DNA of 21,218 nt from a virus: IMG/VR virus record IMGVR_UViG_3300043409_000247, positions 1 through 21,218 of that record; one strand, 5' to 3'. Under the pieces are notes generated by a model, which saw only the letters and a list, made by a program, of their open reading frames with translations, did not search any database and had not been told where the DNA came from. A program made the position numbers and the translations under genes. Positions 1-6,326 of the stretch are shown one piece after another (positions within the stretch are counted from its first letter, which is position 1; each line of letters opens with the position of its first letter).

Positions 1-94
1 ACCGAGCAAGCAGATATGTGTATCGTGTAATGATGACAGGTTATTACATGATGGTCAGTATTTGGTATGTGCTATTTGCCATTGCAGGCAATAG
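1..94 (+). CDS. Small zinc-ribbon protein, 5' truncated by window edge (variant A)
   Basis: Reading from base 2 gives about 30 residues ending in TAG at 92-94. They contain a CVSC pair, the shared stretch NDDRLLHDGQYLVC, and a second CxxC (CAIC) followed by HCRQ. This is clearly the C-terminal half of the same family as the complete 54-aa protein at 15194-15358, which ends in CSQCDCRQ. Two CxxC pairs suggest one bound zinc; the function is unknown. It sits just before another zinc-ribbon gene. In the other variant a nuclease-like gene lies between the two. Confidence 0.7.
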   Translation, partial: PSKQICVSCNDDRLLHDGQYLVCAICHCRQ

Positions 95-109
95 GAAAGA
101 TACCACAAA

Positions 110-346
110 ATGACTAAGTTTAGATGTAACTTCTGTTCAGCCAATTCAGATTTTATATGGCTGGATGGTTATCCTGCATCTGATGGTTTTAAGGTATTCC
201 AATGCCTAAAATGCTGCGCTATTGGCACAAAGAACTTAGCTGAGGCAACCGATACCCAAGAGCCTGTAATCCGCTGTGATCAATGCGGTGCTTGGAAGTT
301 TGTCGATAAACCTTGCCATACTTGTGCTTTGATTGAAGCAAAATGA
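110..346 (+). CDS. Double zinc-ribbon protein, 78 aa (variant A)
   Basis: Four CxxC pairs are visible: C6/C9, C32/C35, then RCDQC and PCHTC near the end. This suggests two zinc-ribbon modules, as in proteins that contact DNA, RNA or another protein. It is homologous over its whole length to the 79-aa protein at 15774-16013 (about half the residues identical by eye, ending in CHTCALI.AK). That divergence under conserved cysteines shows a selected gene. The start is ATG 110, about 10 bases after a GAAAG stretch. The end overlaps the methyltransferase start as ATGA (343-346), so the two are probably translationally coupled. Biochemical role is unknown. Confidence 0.75.
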   Translation: MTKFRCNFCSANSDFIWLDGYPASDGFKVFQCLKCCAIGTKNLAEATDTQEPVIRCDQCGAWKFVDKPCHTCALIEAK

Positions 347-1284
347 AAATTGGATCATTATGCACTGGTTATGGTGGATTAGATATGGCAGTTGAAGCAT
401 ATTTTGATGCTGAAATGGTTTGGTGTGCTGAGAATGATAAATATGCATCAAAACTTATTAAGGAAAGATTTAACAAACCCAACTTGGGTGATATTAAACA
501 AATAGATTGGGCTTTAGTTGAGCCAATAGATATTCTTACAGCTGGCTATCCATGTCAGCCTTTTAGCCATGCAGGACAAAGAAAAGGTGATAATGATGAA
601 AGACATATTTGGCCGCACATACTTAAAGCAATTAGCGTTTTATGCCCCAAGTTTATCATCTTGGAAAATGTTAGAGGGCATCTCTCGCTCGGATTTAAGG
701 AAGTTCTCGGCGACCTTACCCAAAATGGGTATGATGCAAGATGGCGTATTGTCCGAGCTAGTGATGTTGGCGCGCCCCATCAAAGAGCAAGATTATTCAT
801 TATTGCCTACTCCAATGGCGCGAGATTACAAAGGCAAATCAACCAGAAACATACAACTTCCCAATGCAGTAACTTTGTTGCCAACCCCAACAGCGATGCA
901 TGTGAGAAACCACGACGAACCAATCGAGAAATATCGACAAAGAGTGGAGGATTTCAATCAAGGCAAAACACTAGGGAAACCGGGCGCAAGCACAGGTGTA
1001 GCTGTGAGATTGATAGCCACGCCAACAACAAATATCAGTCATACAACGGGCAAATGTCGGGATTGGGGCGCAGATTTGCTTCACGATGTGAAATGTCTAT
1101 GCAGACCATACCGAATACATTGGTCGATGGAAAATTAAACGCTAAATTTGTCGAATATATGATGGGCTTACCTCTTGGGTGGGTAACTGATTTAGACTTA
1201 TCTCGATCCCAACAATTAAAAATGCTGGGTAATGGCGTAGTGCCACAACAGGCTTATTATGCATTGGAGTTATTACATGAGTGA
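343..1284 (+). CDS. DNA (cytosine-5) methyltransferase
   Basis: A 313-aa C5 methyltransferase, which transfers a methyl group from SAM to cytosine in DNA. Motif I is GSLCTGYGGLD (4-14), motif IV GYPCQPFSHAG with catalytic C71, motif VI ENVRG (108-112), motif VIII HQRARLFI (146-153), and motif X MLGNGVVPQQ (about 294-303). KLNAKFVEYMMGLPLGW is the usual segment before motif X. The core looks complete. The variable target-recognition region (about 160-260) is rich in R, S, T, N and Q. No partner restriction gene is adjacent, so a solitary phage methyltransferase protecting phage DNA is the likely role; specificity cannot be read. The stop overlaps the next start (ATGA, 1277). The gene is present only in the left variant; a SpeD-like gene takes its place at 16010. 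A second long frame overlaps it at 569-1138. Confidence 0.93.
   Translation: MKIGSLCTGYGGLDMAVEAYFDAEMVWCAENDKYASKLIKERFNKPNLGDIKQIDWALVEPIDILTAGYPCQPFSHAGQRKGDNDERHIWPHILKAISVLCPKFIILENVRGHLSLGFKEVLGDLTQNGYDARWRIVRASDVGAPHQRARLFIIAYSNGARLQRQINQKHTTSQCSNFVANPNSDACEKPRRTNREISTKSGGFQSRQNTRETGRKHRCSCEIDSHANNKYQSYNGQMSGLGRRFASRCEMSMQTIPNTLVDGKLNAKFVEYMMGLPLGWVTDLDLSRSQQLKMLGNGVVPQQAYYALELLHE
569..1138 (+). CDS. Possible overprinted frame inside the methyltransferase gene (189 aa)
   Basis: This frame is offset from the methyltransferase frame and open from the stop at 527-529 to TAA 1136-1138. Its translation looks like a real protein: SSWKMLEG, then FSATLPKMGMMQDG, then LLPTPMARDYKG, LLPTPTAMHVRNHDEP and KPGASTGVAVRLIATPTT. 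From memory, series such as SWKT..FSATWPRSGMM..LLPTPTA.D.KG occur in phage proteins annotated near or within cytosine methyltransferases; I cannot confirm this here. FSATLPKMGMMQDG is encoded by the same bases as methyltransferase VLGDLTQNGYDAR, and LLPTPMARDYKG by those of IAYSNGARLQR, so both frames carry family-like signal. No clear Shine-Dalgarno precedes ATG 569. It could be a true overlapping gene or a sequence-level shadow that databases have annotated elsewhere. Confidence 0.35.
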   Translation: MQDKEKVIMMKDIFGRTYLKQLAFYAPSLSSWKMLEGISRSDLRKFSATLPKMGMMQDGVLSELVMLARPIKEQDYSLLPTPMARDYKGKSTRNIQLPNAVTLLPTPTAMHVRNHDEPIEKYRQRVEDFNQGKTLGKPGASTGVAVRLIATPTTNISHTTGKCRDWGADLLHDVKCLCRPYRIHWSMEN

Positions 1285-1366
1285 TGGCGGTTATGCAGAA
1301 ACTTGGTTAGAGACCGATGATTTACGCATTACGACTTGCCGTCTGACCTGCGGTTATGTTAATTGA
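1277..1366 (+). CDS. 29-aa conserved mini-protein (copy 1)
   Basis: The ATG at 1277 overlaps the methyltransferase stop (ATGA); translation gives 29 residues starting MSDGGYAETWLETDDL and ending CRLTCGYVN, with stop TGA 1364-1366. The copy at 16390-16479 differs by one replaced codon (ACC to GAG, T13 to E) and two silent third-base changes (CGC/CGA, ACT/ACA). The length and frame are kept although completely different genes precede it in the two variants, which supports a translated gene. It has two cysteines spaced CxxxC. Function is unknown. Confidence 0.6.
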   Translation: MSDGGYAETWLETDDLRITTCRLTCGYVN

Positions 1367-1385
1367 TTTGGAGGCATAGTGTAAC

Positions 1386-1796
1386 ATGGACAGAAAGCGT
1401 TCGATCTTAAATCGAAAAGCTGAGCCGCCAACGGCTAGGCTCGGAAGGCGCAGAGTTTGGGCGATCCTATTGCTAATTGCATTTAGCCTTTGCTTTTCAA
1501 AAGATTATTCCGTTGCTTATAGTCAATACAAAACACAGCATTATAAGCAATATACATTCATAGAATTAAATGATTTAGATCAGTATTACTGTATTGAGGA
1601 GCTGTGGCACAAGGAAAGCAGATGGTCGCCAACAGCTAAGAATGCAAGGTCATCAGCATTTGGAATACCACAAATTCTAAAGATGAAAGAACCTAACCCA
1701 TTCAAGCAAATAGATAGAGGCTTACGCTATATTGAGCACAAACATGGAACACCATGCAAGGCATTACAGTTCCATAATCGTAAAGGATATTATTGA
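1386..1796 (+). CDS. Membrane-anchored lysozyme/transglycosylase-like protein
   Basis: A 136-aa protein with a basic N-terminus, one hydrophobic segment (about 24-37, WAILLLIAFSLCF) acting as signal or anchor, then a small SLT/goose-lysozyme-like domain. The motif LWHKESRWSPTA carries the likely catalytic E77, followed by SSAFGIPQIL and a GLRYIEHKHGTPCKA segment. Similar domains in actinobacterial secreted lytic transglycosylases have the same order. C69 and C124 could form a disulphide outside the membrane. It probably cleaves peptidoglycan glycan strands, during either entry or lysis. The start is ATG 1386, preceded by GGAGG at 1370-1374. Its TGA overlaps the HNH start (TGATG). A separate peptidase-type endolysin lies at 12080, so this phage carries two wall enzymes. 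Confidence 0.8.
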   Translation: MDRKRSILNRKAEPPTARLGRRRVWAILLLIAFSLCFSKDYSVAYSQYKTQHYKQYTFIELNDLDQYYCIEELWHKESRWSPTAKNARSSAFGIPQILKMKEPNPFKQIDRGLRYIEHKHGTPCKALQFHNRKGYY

Positions 1797-2101
1797 TGAG
1801 TAGCAGTGCATTACGATCTACTGGTTCAACGCATAGATGGCGACAGATACGGAGTCGTATCCTGCGCAGAGATCAATTCATTTGTCAGTATTGCAACCAA
1901 GAAGCTACAACAGTTGATCATGTGATACCAAGAAGGCTTGGTGGTTTAGATAGTGATGATAATTTAGTTGCAAGTTGTCGTAGATGTAATTTAGCGAAAG
2001 GTGGGCGTTTTTTTGTGAGCGCACCGACACCACCGACCCCCCGTTCCTTTTCTAACCCACAAAACACCTCGATCAGCCACGATCAGACTGGATCAGATTG
2101 A
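1796..2101 (+). CDS. HNH endonuclease
   Basis: A 101-aa HNH nuclease. Two zinc pairs (C30xxC33 and C61xxC64) enclose the core: DHVIPRRLGG with catalytic H42, and the DNLVASCRRCN segment with N56. In HK97-type phages an HNH protein next to the large terminase helps cut the concatemer at cos during packaging, and that job fits here since no recognisable small terminase is present. I chose ATG 1796 (TGATG overlap with the lysozyme stop) over the in-frame TTG at 1793. The last 25 or so residues (APTPPTPRS onward) are proline-rich and unlike a folded domain. The DNA there holds a C-rich tract and three GATCAG repeats that may be a packaging site. Confidence 0.92.
   Translation: MSSSALRSTGSTHRWRQIRSRILRRDQFICQYCNQEATTVDHVIPRRLGGLDSDDNLVASCRRCNLAKGGRFFVSAPTPPTPRSFSNPQNTSISHDQTGSD
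2037..2096 (+). promoter_or_regulatory. Candidate packaging (cos-like) region: C-tract plus three phased GATCAG repeats
   Basis: A run of six C (2037-2042) stands out in this A+T-rich genome. Downstream, GATCAG occurs at 2071, 2081 and 2091, exactly 10 bp apart, about one helical turn, ending just before the terminase TTG. Phased repeats beside an HNH/terminase pair are where terminase-binding and cos cleavage sites can lie. The repeats are inside the HNH 3' coding end. The function is inferred from position and spacing only. Confidence 0.35.
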
Positions 2102-3573
2102 TTAACCTTAAAACTGGTGAGATAAGCGTAGATCACGCTCAATCGACATTAGGAGGTGTGCAAACACCGCGTATTCACTCAAAACTCAATGATTTGCCGT
2201 CTAAAGGTCAAGAGATGATTGATTTTGCAACCGAACTTGGAATCAATCTTATGGAATGGCAAAAATTCGTGTGCATTCATGCTCATAAAATTAAAGAAGA
2301 TAATCGGTGGGCAACCGCCGAATTGGGGTTGTGCCTTAGTCGCCAGAATGGAAAGAGCACCTTGATGATGCTTCGAATTCTGACCGGCATGTTTGTGTGG
2401 GGCGAAGGATTACAACTTGCATCAGCTCACAGACTTACTACATCACTTGAAACATTTAGACAGATTGTTGGCTTGATTGAAACACATCCGGCACTTGAGA
2501 AGGAAGTAAAGAAAATCAGGTGGCAACATGGCGCGGAGGAAATAGAATTATTTGGCAACAGGCGGTTTGTCGTGAAGGCTGCTAACAATGCAGCTAGAGG
2601 TTTAAGCAAACCTGAAACAATTCACATGGATGAGTTGCGAGAATACAAAGATGAGGATGCTTGGTCATCAATGCGTTATTCAATGATGAGTGCTAAAAAT
2701 CCGCAAGTATGGGTTTATTCTTCAGCAGGTGATCAGCATTCAGTTATACTTAATAAATTACGCGAGCGGGCATTGGCATCAGCTACGACCAATGACCCAA
2801 TAGGTTGGTTTGAGTGGAGTGCTGAACCTGATGCTCCTATCTTGCTTCCGTCAGGCGAGATTAACTGGAGTGCATTTGCTCAAGCCAACCCATCTTTAGG
2901 AATTACAATTCACCCAGACAACATTAAAGCTGCAATCAATGATCCACCGGATATTGTTAGGACTGAGTTACTCACACAATGGGTTGATACAATAAACAGC
3001 GCAATTGATCCGCAAAAGTGGGCTTTGTGTCAAATAGATCCAATACCATTAGATCCTGAGCAACCTACTTGGCTTGGCTTGGATTTGTCGCCTGATAGAA
3101 AGTTTGGCGCATTAGTAGCTGCTCAACGATTATCGGGGGAAAGATTTTATGTGCAATTGTTACACACTTGGTCAAATGATTACAGCTTAAACGATTTAGC
3201 AGTTGCCAACGATATTGCGCCTTATGTTAGAAAATACAATACGCAAACTGTGGCTTATAGCAAAAGGACAAGTCAGGCAGTTGCCAGTCGCCTAAGTTCT
3301 GCCGGCATTCAAACAACCGACATGGATGGGGCTTTATATGCGGAAAGTTGCGATAGATGGCTTGGAGCAATTAACTCACACAGGTTGCAACATTCTGGGC
3401 AAGCGGAATTGACCCAGCAAGTGTTATCAGCTGCAAAATTGCCTTATGGTGATGGCAGTTGGATTATTGGAAGGCGAGCAAGTCGGGTGGCGGTTTGTGC
3501 ATCTGTGGCAACGGCATTGGTAACTTATTTTGCGACACAACCTGAAACGGAAATAGACATACAAATCGCATAA
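2098..3573 (+). CDS. Terminase large subunit
   Basis: A 491-aa packaging motor, the ATPase/nuclease that drives DNA into the prohead and cuts it. The Walker A-like motif is SRQNGKST (81-88), Walker B IHMDE with D178/E179, and a likely coupling motif YSSAGD (207-212). The C-terminal RNase-H-like nuclease starts at WLGLDLSPDRKFGALVAA with D329; later acidic residues (DGALYAESCD) may complete the site. Length fits the family. The start is TTG 2098, overlapping the HNH stop as TTGA. The family-typical GVQTPRI segment begins only 20 residues in, which argues against later starts. GTG 2158 has AGGAGG directly before it, but only one base away. Position and partner suggest cos-type packaging with the HNH protein. 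Confidence 0.95.
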   Translation: MINLKTGEISVDHAQSTLGGVQTPRIHSKLNDLPSKGQEMIDFATELGINLMEWQKFVCIHAHKIKEDNRWATAELGLCLSRQNGKSTLMMLRILTGMFVWGEGLQLASAHRLTTSLETFRQIVGLIETHPALEKEVKKIRWQHGAEEIELFGNRRFVVKAANNAARGLSKPETIHMDELREYKDEDAWSSMRYSMMSAKNPQVWVYSSAGDQHSVILNKLRERALASATTNDPIGWFEWSAEPDAPILLPSGEINWSAFAQANPSLGITIHPDNIKAAINDPPDIVRTELLTQWVDTINSAIDPQKWALCQIDPIPLDPEQPTWLGLDLSPDRKFGALVAAQRLSGERFYVQLLHTWSNDYSLNDLAVANDIAPYVRKYNTQTVAYSKRTSQAVASRLSSAGIQTTDMDGALYAESCDRWLGAINSHRLQHSGQAELTQQVLSAAKLPYGDGSWIIGRRASRVAVCASVATALVTYFATQPETEIDIQIA

Positions 3574-3583
3574 ACAGGACTTT

Positions 3584-4708
3584 ATGGTATATTATGGTCT
3601 AATGGGATTATTTGATCGATTTTTGACAAATCAAACACCAACAATTCAAACCGATGTTGCTGCCGCTAATACGCCTTACAATTTACAATCAGCTGTTGGC
3701 GGATTATTTTATGGAGCACAAACCGCAACACGCGAACAAGCAATGTCAGTTCCAAGTTGCGCCAGAGCAAGAAATATAATTTGCTCAACAATTGGATCAC
3801 TACCTTTAGAAACATATAATCATTTTACAAAAGAACATTTAGATCCAAATAGAGTAATTATGCAACCAGATCCAAGAGTTGCAGGTTCAGCAATTTATGC
3901 TTGGATCGCTGAGGATTTATTATTTCATGGTGTCGCTTATGGACAAGTTTTGGATGCTTATGCTGCATCAGATAACAGTCGAGTTCGTGCTTGGACAAGA
4001 GTTGCACCTGATCGAGTTACTTACAACTTAAATGCAAATCAAACTGAAATTACTTCATACATGGTTGATGGAATGCATGTTCCGGCATCAGGCATTGGAT
4101 CTTTAATTGTATTTAGTGGATTAGATGAAGGTGTGCTTAATCGCGCAGGTCGCACAATAAGAGCTGCTCAGGAATTAGAAAAGGCTGCTGAATTATACGC
4201 TAAAGAGCCAGTTCCCACAATGGTATTAAAATCAAATGGCACAAATCTTGCACCAGAGAGAATTACAAAACTTCTTGAAAGTTGGAAAGTTGCTAGAAAC
4301 ACAAGAGCAACTGCATTCTTAAATGCTGATGTTGAATTAACAGCTCTTGGATTTGATCCACAAAAATTACAATTAAATGAAGCACGCCAATACCTTGCAA
4401 CAGAGATTGCAAGAGCAGTTGGCATTCCGGCAAGTTTTGTATCTGCTGAAACTACTAGCATGACTTATAGCACGACTGTTATGGAACGCAAAGCACTTAT
4501 TGATTTCAGTTTAAGAAATATTCTTACACCAATAGAGCAAAGATTATCAATGGCTGATTTTGTTCCAAATGGTGTCGAGGTTCGATTTGACATTGATGAT
4601 TTCTTGAGAGGTTCTGCTTTAGAGCGTGCTCAAGTCTATGAAATCCTAAACCGCATTGGCGCAATGAGCGTTGAACAAATCCAAGAGGAGGAGGACTTGA
4701 TCCGATGA
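3584..4708 (+). CDS. Portal protein (HK97 family)
   Basis: A 374-aa portal, the dodecameric ring at the capsid vertex through which DNA passes and to which the tail attaches. HK97-portal features are visible: SVPSCARARNIICSTIGSLP near 60-75, AWIAEDLLFHGVAYG, EIARAVGIPASFVS, and SFDLRN-like SLRNILTPIEQRLS near the C-terminus. The start at ATG 3584 has an AGGA four bases upstream. The in-frame ATG 3602 (MGLFDRF) also matches usual portal N-termini but has no ribosome site. A GAGGAGGAGG stretch at the 3' end (4685-4694) serves as ribosome binding site for the next gene, whose ATG overlaps the stop (ATGA, 4705). Confidence 0.93.
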   Translation: MVYYGLMGLFDRFLTNQTPTIQTDVAAANTPYNLQSAVGGLFYGAQTATREQAMSVPSCARARNIICSTIGSLPLETYNHFTKEHLDPNRVIMQPDPRVAGSAIYAWIAEDLLFHGVAYGQVLDAYAASDNSRVRAWTRVAPDRVTYNLNANQTEITSYMVDGMHVPASGIGSLIVFSGLDEGVLNRAGRTIRAAQELEKAAELYAKEPVPTMVLKSNGTNLAPERITKLLESWKVARNTRATAFLNADVELTALGFDPQKLQLNEARQYLATEIARAVGIPASFVSAETTSMTYSTTVMERKALIDFSLRNILTPIEQRLSMADFVPNGVEVRFDIDDFLRGSALERAQVYEILNRIGAMSVEQIQEEEDLIR

Positions 4709-6252
4709 AGATCAATTTCCCAATAACAATAACCGCAGCTGATACAAACAAGCGAACAATAAGTGGAACAATTGTAAGCTGGAATGAAAAAGGTATGACC
4801 TCAGCAGGTGCTACTGTTTTTGCAAAAGACAGTATTGATTTCGCAAAACCAGTAAAATTATTGCTCGAGCATGACAAAACACGACCTTTAGGAAAACTTG
4901 TCGATATAACTGCTAATGATAAAGGTTTAGAAGGCACATTCAAATTAGCCAAAACTTTTGCAGCTGATGATGCGCTTGAGGAAGCAGCAACCGGATTACG
5001 CGATGGATTTTCTGTCGGAGTAATGGTTGATGCTTGGGATAACAAAGATGGCGCAATGGTCATTTCAAAAAGTTCTTTACAGGAAGTCAGTTTGGTGTCT
5101 GACCCAGCAATTGCCTCAGCAAAAGTTGAAAGCGTAGTTGCAACAAATACACCGGCAGAGAATTCCGAAGCAACCGCTGAGGATACAACAACACAGGAGG
5201 ACAAAGTGTCTGATATAACTTCAGATGCTCCTATCGCAACCGAAGCGGTAGAAGCTGCAAAGTCTGAGCCTGTGGCAGTAGTAGCAGCGCAGTCAGTTGC
5301 TTACACAAAGCCACGCTCACCAATTATCAACAAAGCAACATACCTAGAGCATTCAGTTCGTGCTGCACTAGGAAACGATGAGAGCCGTCAGTATGTAATG
5401 GCTGCTGATACAACCAGCAACAATTCTGGCTTAATTCCAACACCACAATCAACAGAAGTTATCAACGGCATTTCAAATGCAGATCGTGGATCAATTGATG
5501 CAATTTCTCGTGGCGTATTGCCAGCATCAGGCATGACTTTTGAAATTCCAAAGATTACAACTGCTCCAACAGTTGGTGAGGAAGCAGAAGCAGCAACAAT
5601 TGATACAACCGATATGGCATCATCTTTCGTAACAGTAAATGTTAAGAAATTTGCCGGCGGACAAACATTCTCAGTTGAGTTGCTAGATCGTTCATCACCA
5701 GCATTCTTTGATGAGTTAGTTCGTCAAATGGAATTCGCTTATGCAAAAGAAACAGATAAGTTTGTCACTAATGGCATTATCTCATCTGGCTTAATTGCTA
5801 CAACAGCACAGGACAACACAAACACAGGACTTCTTGCTTATGTTGCACAAGCTGCTCAATTGGTTTATTCAAACTCATTGGGATTTGCTCGCAGCCTTGT
5901 GGTATCTCCAGAACAATGGGGTAACATCATGGGTTATAACGATGGTGGTCGTCCAATCTACAATGCTTCGAACCCACAAAACTCAGGTGGAGTAGTAGGA
6001 CCTCAATCACTTCGTGGAAATGTTGCTGGACTTGATCTTTATGTATCTCGTTCATTATCAGCATTAACATACACAACTGGTGATGGATCAATGTTTGTAA
6101 TCAATCCAGAAAGTTACACATGGTATGAGAGCCCACGCTTACAACTTCGTTCAGACATCACAGCAACAGGTCAAGTATCTGTCGCTTACTACGGCTATGG
6201 CGCACTTGCAACAAAGATCGCCAACGGATCAGTTCATTTCAACAAGAACTAA
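4705..6252 (+). CDS. Fused prohead protease and major capsid protein
   Basis: A 515-aa two-part protein. Residues 1-140 form an HK97-type capsid maturation protease: likely catalytic H56 (LLLEHDKT), S103 (DGFSVGV), then LQEVSLVSDPA (125-135). Residues 141-200 are a charged, Ala/Glu-rich linker or scaffold (delta-like) segment. From about 235 there is an HK97-fold capsid: NNSGLIPTPQSTEVI, SRGVLPASGMTFEIPKI, then the P-domain-like end. Fusion of these two genes is known from small actinophages. The protein should assemble the prohead and cleave its own linker on maturation. An internal ribosome site and GTG at 5206 could give capsid without protease. A hairpin follows the stop. Confidence 0.92.
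   Translation: MKINFPITITAADTNKRTISGTIVSWNEKGMTSAGATVFAKDSIDFAKPVKLLLEHDKTRPLGKLVDITANDKGLEGTFKLAKTFAADDALEEAATGLRDGFSVGVMVDAWDNKDGAMVISKSSLQEVSLVSDPAIASAKVESVVATNTPAENSEATAEDTTTQEDKVSDITSDAPIATEAVEAAKSEPVAVVAAQSVAYTKPRSPIINKATYLEHSVRAALGNDESRQYVMAADTTSNNSGLIPTPQSTEVINGISNADRGSIDAISRGVLPASGMTFEIPKITTAPTVGEEAEAATIDTTDMASSFVTVNVKKFAGGQTFSVELLDRSSPAFFDELVRQMEFAYAKETDKFVTNGIISSGLIATTAQDNTNTGLLAYVAQAAQLVYSNSLGFARSLVVSPEQWGNIMGYNDGGRPIYNASNPQNSGGVVGPQSLRGNVAGLDLYVSRSLSALTYTTGDGSMFVINPESYTWYESPRLQLRSDITATGQVSVAYYGYGALATKIANGSVHFNKN
5195..5208 (+). promoter_or_regulatory. Internal ribosome binding site and in-frame GTG for free capsid protein
   Basis: AGGAGG at 5195-5200 is a full Shine-Dalgarno, five bases before GTG 5206-5208. 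This GTG is codon 168 of the protease-capsid gene, in frame, placed after the protease domain and before the capsid domain. Starting here would give a 348-residue scaffold-plus-capsid protein lacking protease. The sequence elements are seen directly; their use is inferred. Confidence 0.6.
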
Positions 6253-6264
6253 CTAAGCCCGTAA

Positions 6265-6292
6265 TGCCTACTGGTGCTCCCGCTGGTAGGCA
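6265..6292 (+). terminator. Hairpin after the capsid gene (attenuator or RNA-stabilising stem)
   Basis: TGCCTAC (6265-6271) and GTAGGCA (6286-6292) form a perfect 7-bp stem, extendable by wobble pairs toward a GC-rich loop. It starts 13 bases after the capsid stop in the longest gap of the structural block. There is no T-tract behind it, so it is not a textbook intrinsic terminator. It may partly terminate or protect the capsid message. Confidence 0.4.
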
Positions 6293-6326
6293 GCTAGAAA
6301 TGGGAGTATAGAGAGGAAGGTGCGTT

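Larger units (their letters stand above)
1337..6104 (+). repeat. First copy of a 4768-bp direct repeat (see 16450-21217)
   Basis: From 1337 on, the sequence matches 16450 onward at a constant offset of 15,113. All encoded proteins are identical, and the lines compared base by base match. The last bases at which the copies differ on the left are T1336 and A16449. On the right T6105 faces C21218, the last base of the window. The block covers lysozyme, HNH, terminase, portal and most of the protease-capsid gene. It most probably reflects a circular genome read past its start, not two copies in one chromosome. Confidence 0.9.

Noticed and set aside
1846-1861. Inverted repeat GATACG-GAGT-CGTATC inside the HNH gene
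   Set aside because: A 6-bp stem within coding sequence is expected by chance at this scale; no further support as an operator or cos element.
4524-5204. Long antisense frame (226 aa) opposite the portal end and protease-capsid start
   Set aside because: It is rich in Ser, Val and Ala as expected from the complement of Ala/Glu-rich coding DNA, has no ribosome site, and lies opposite a well-supported gene.
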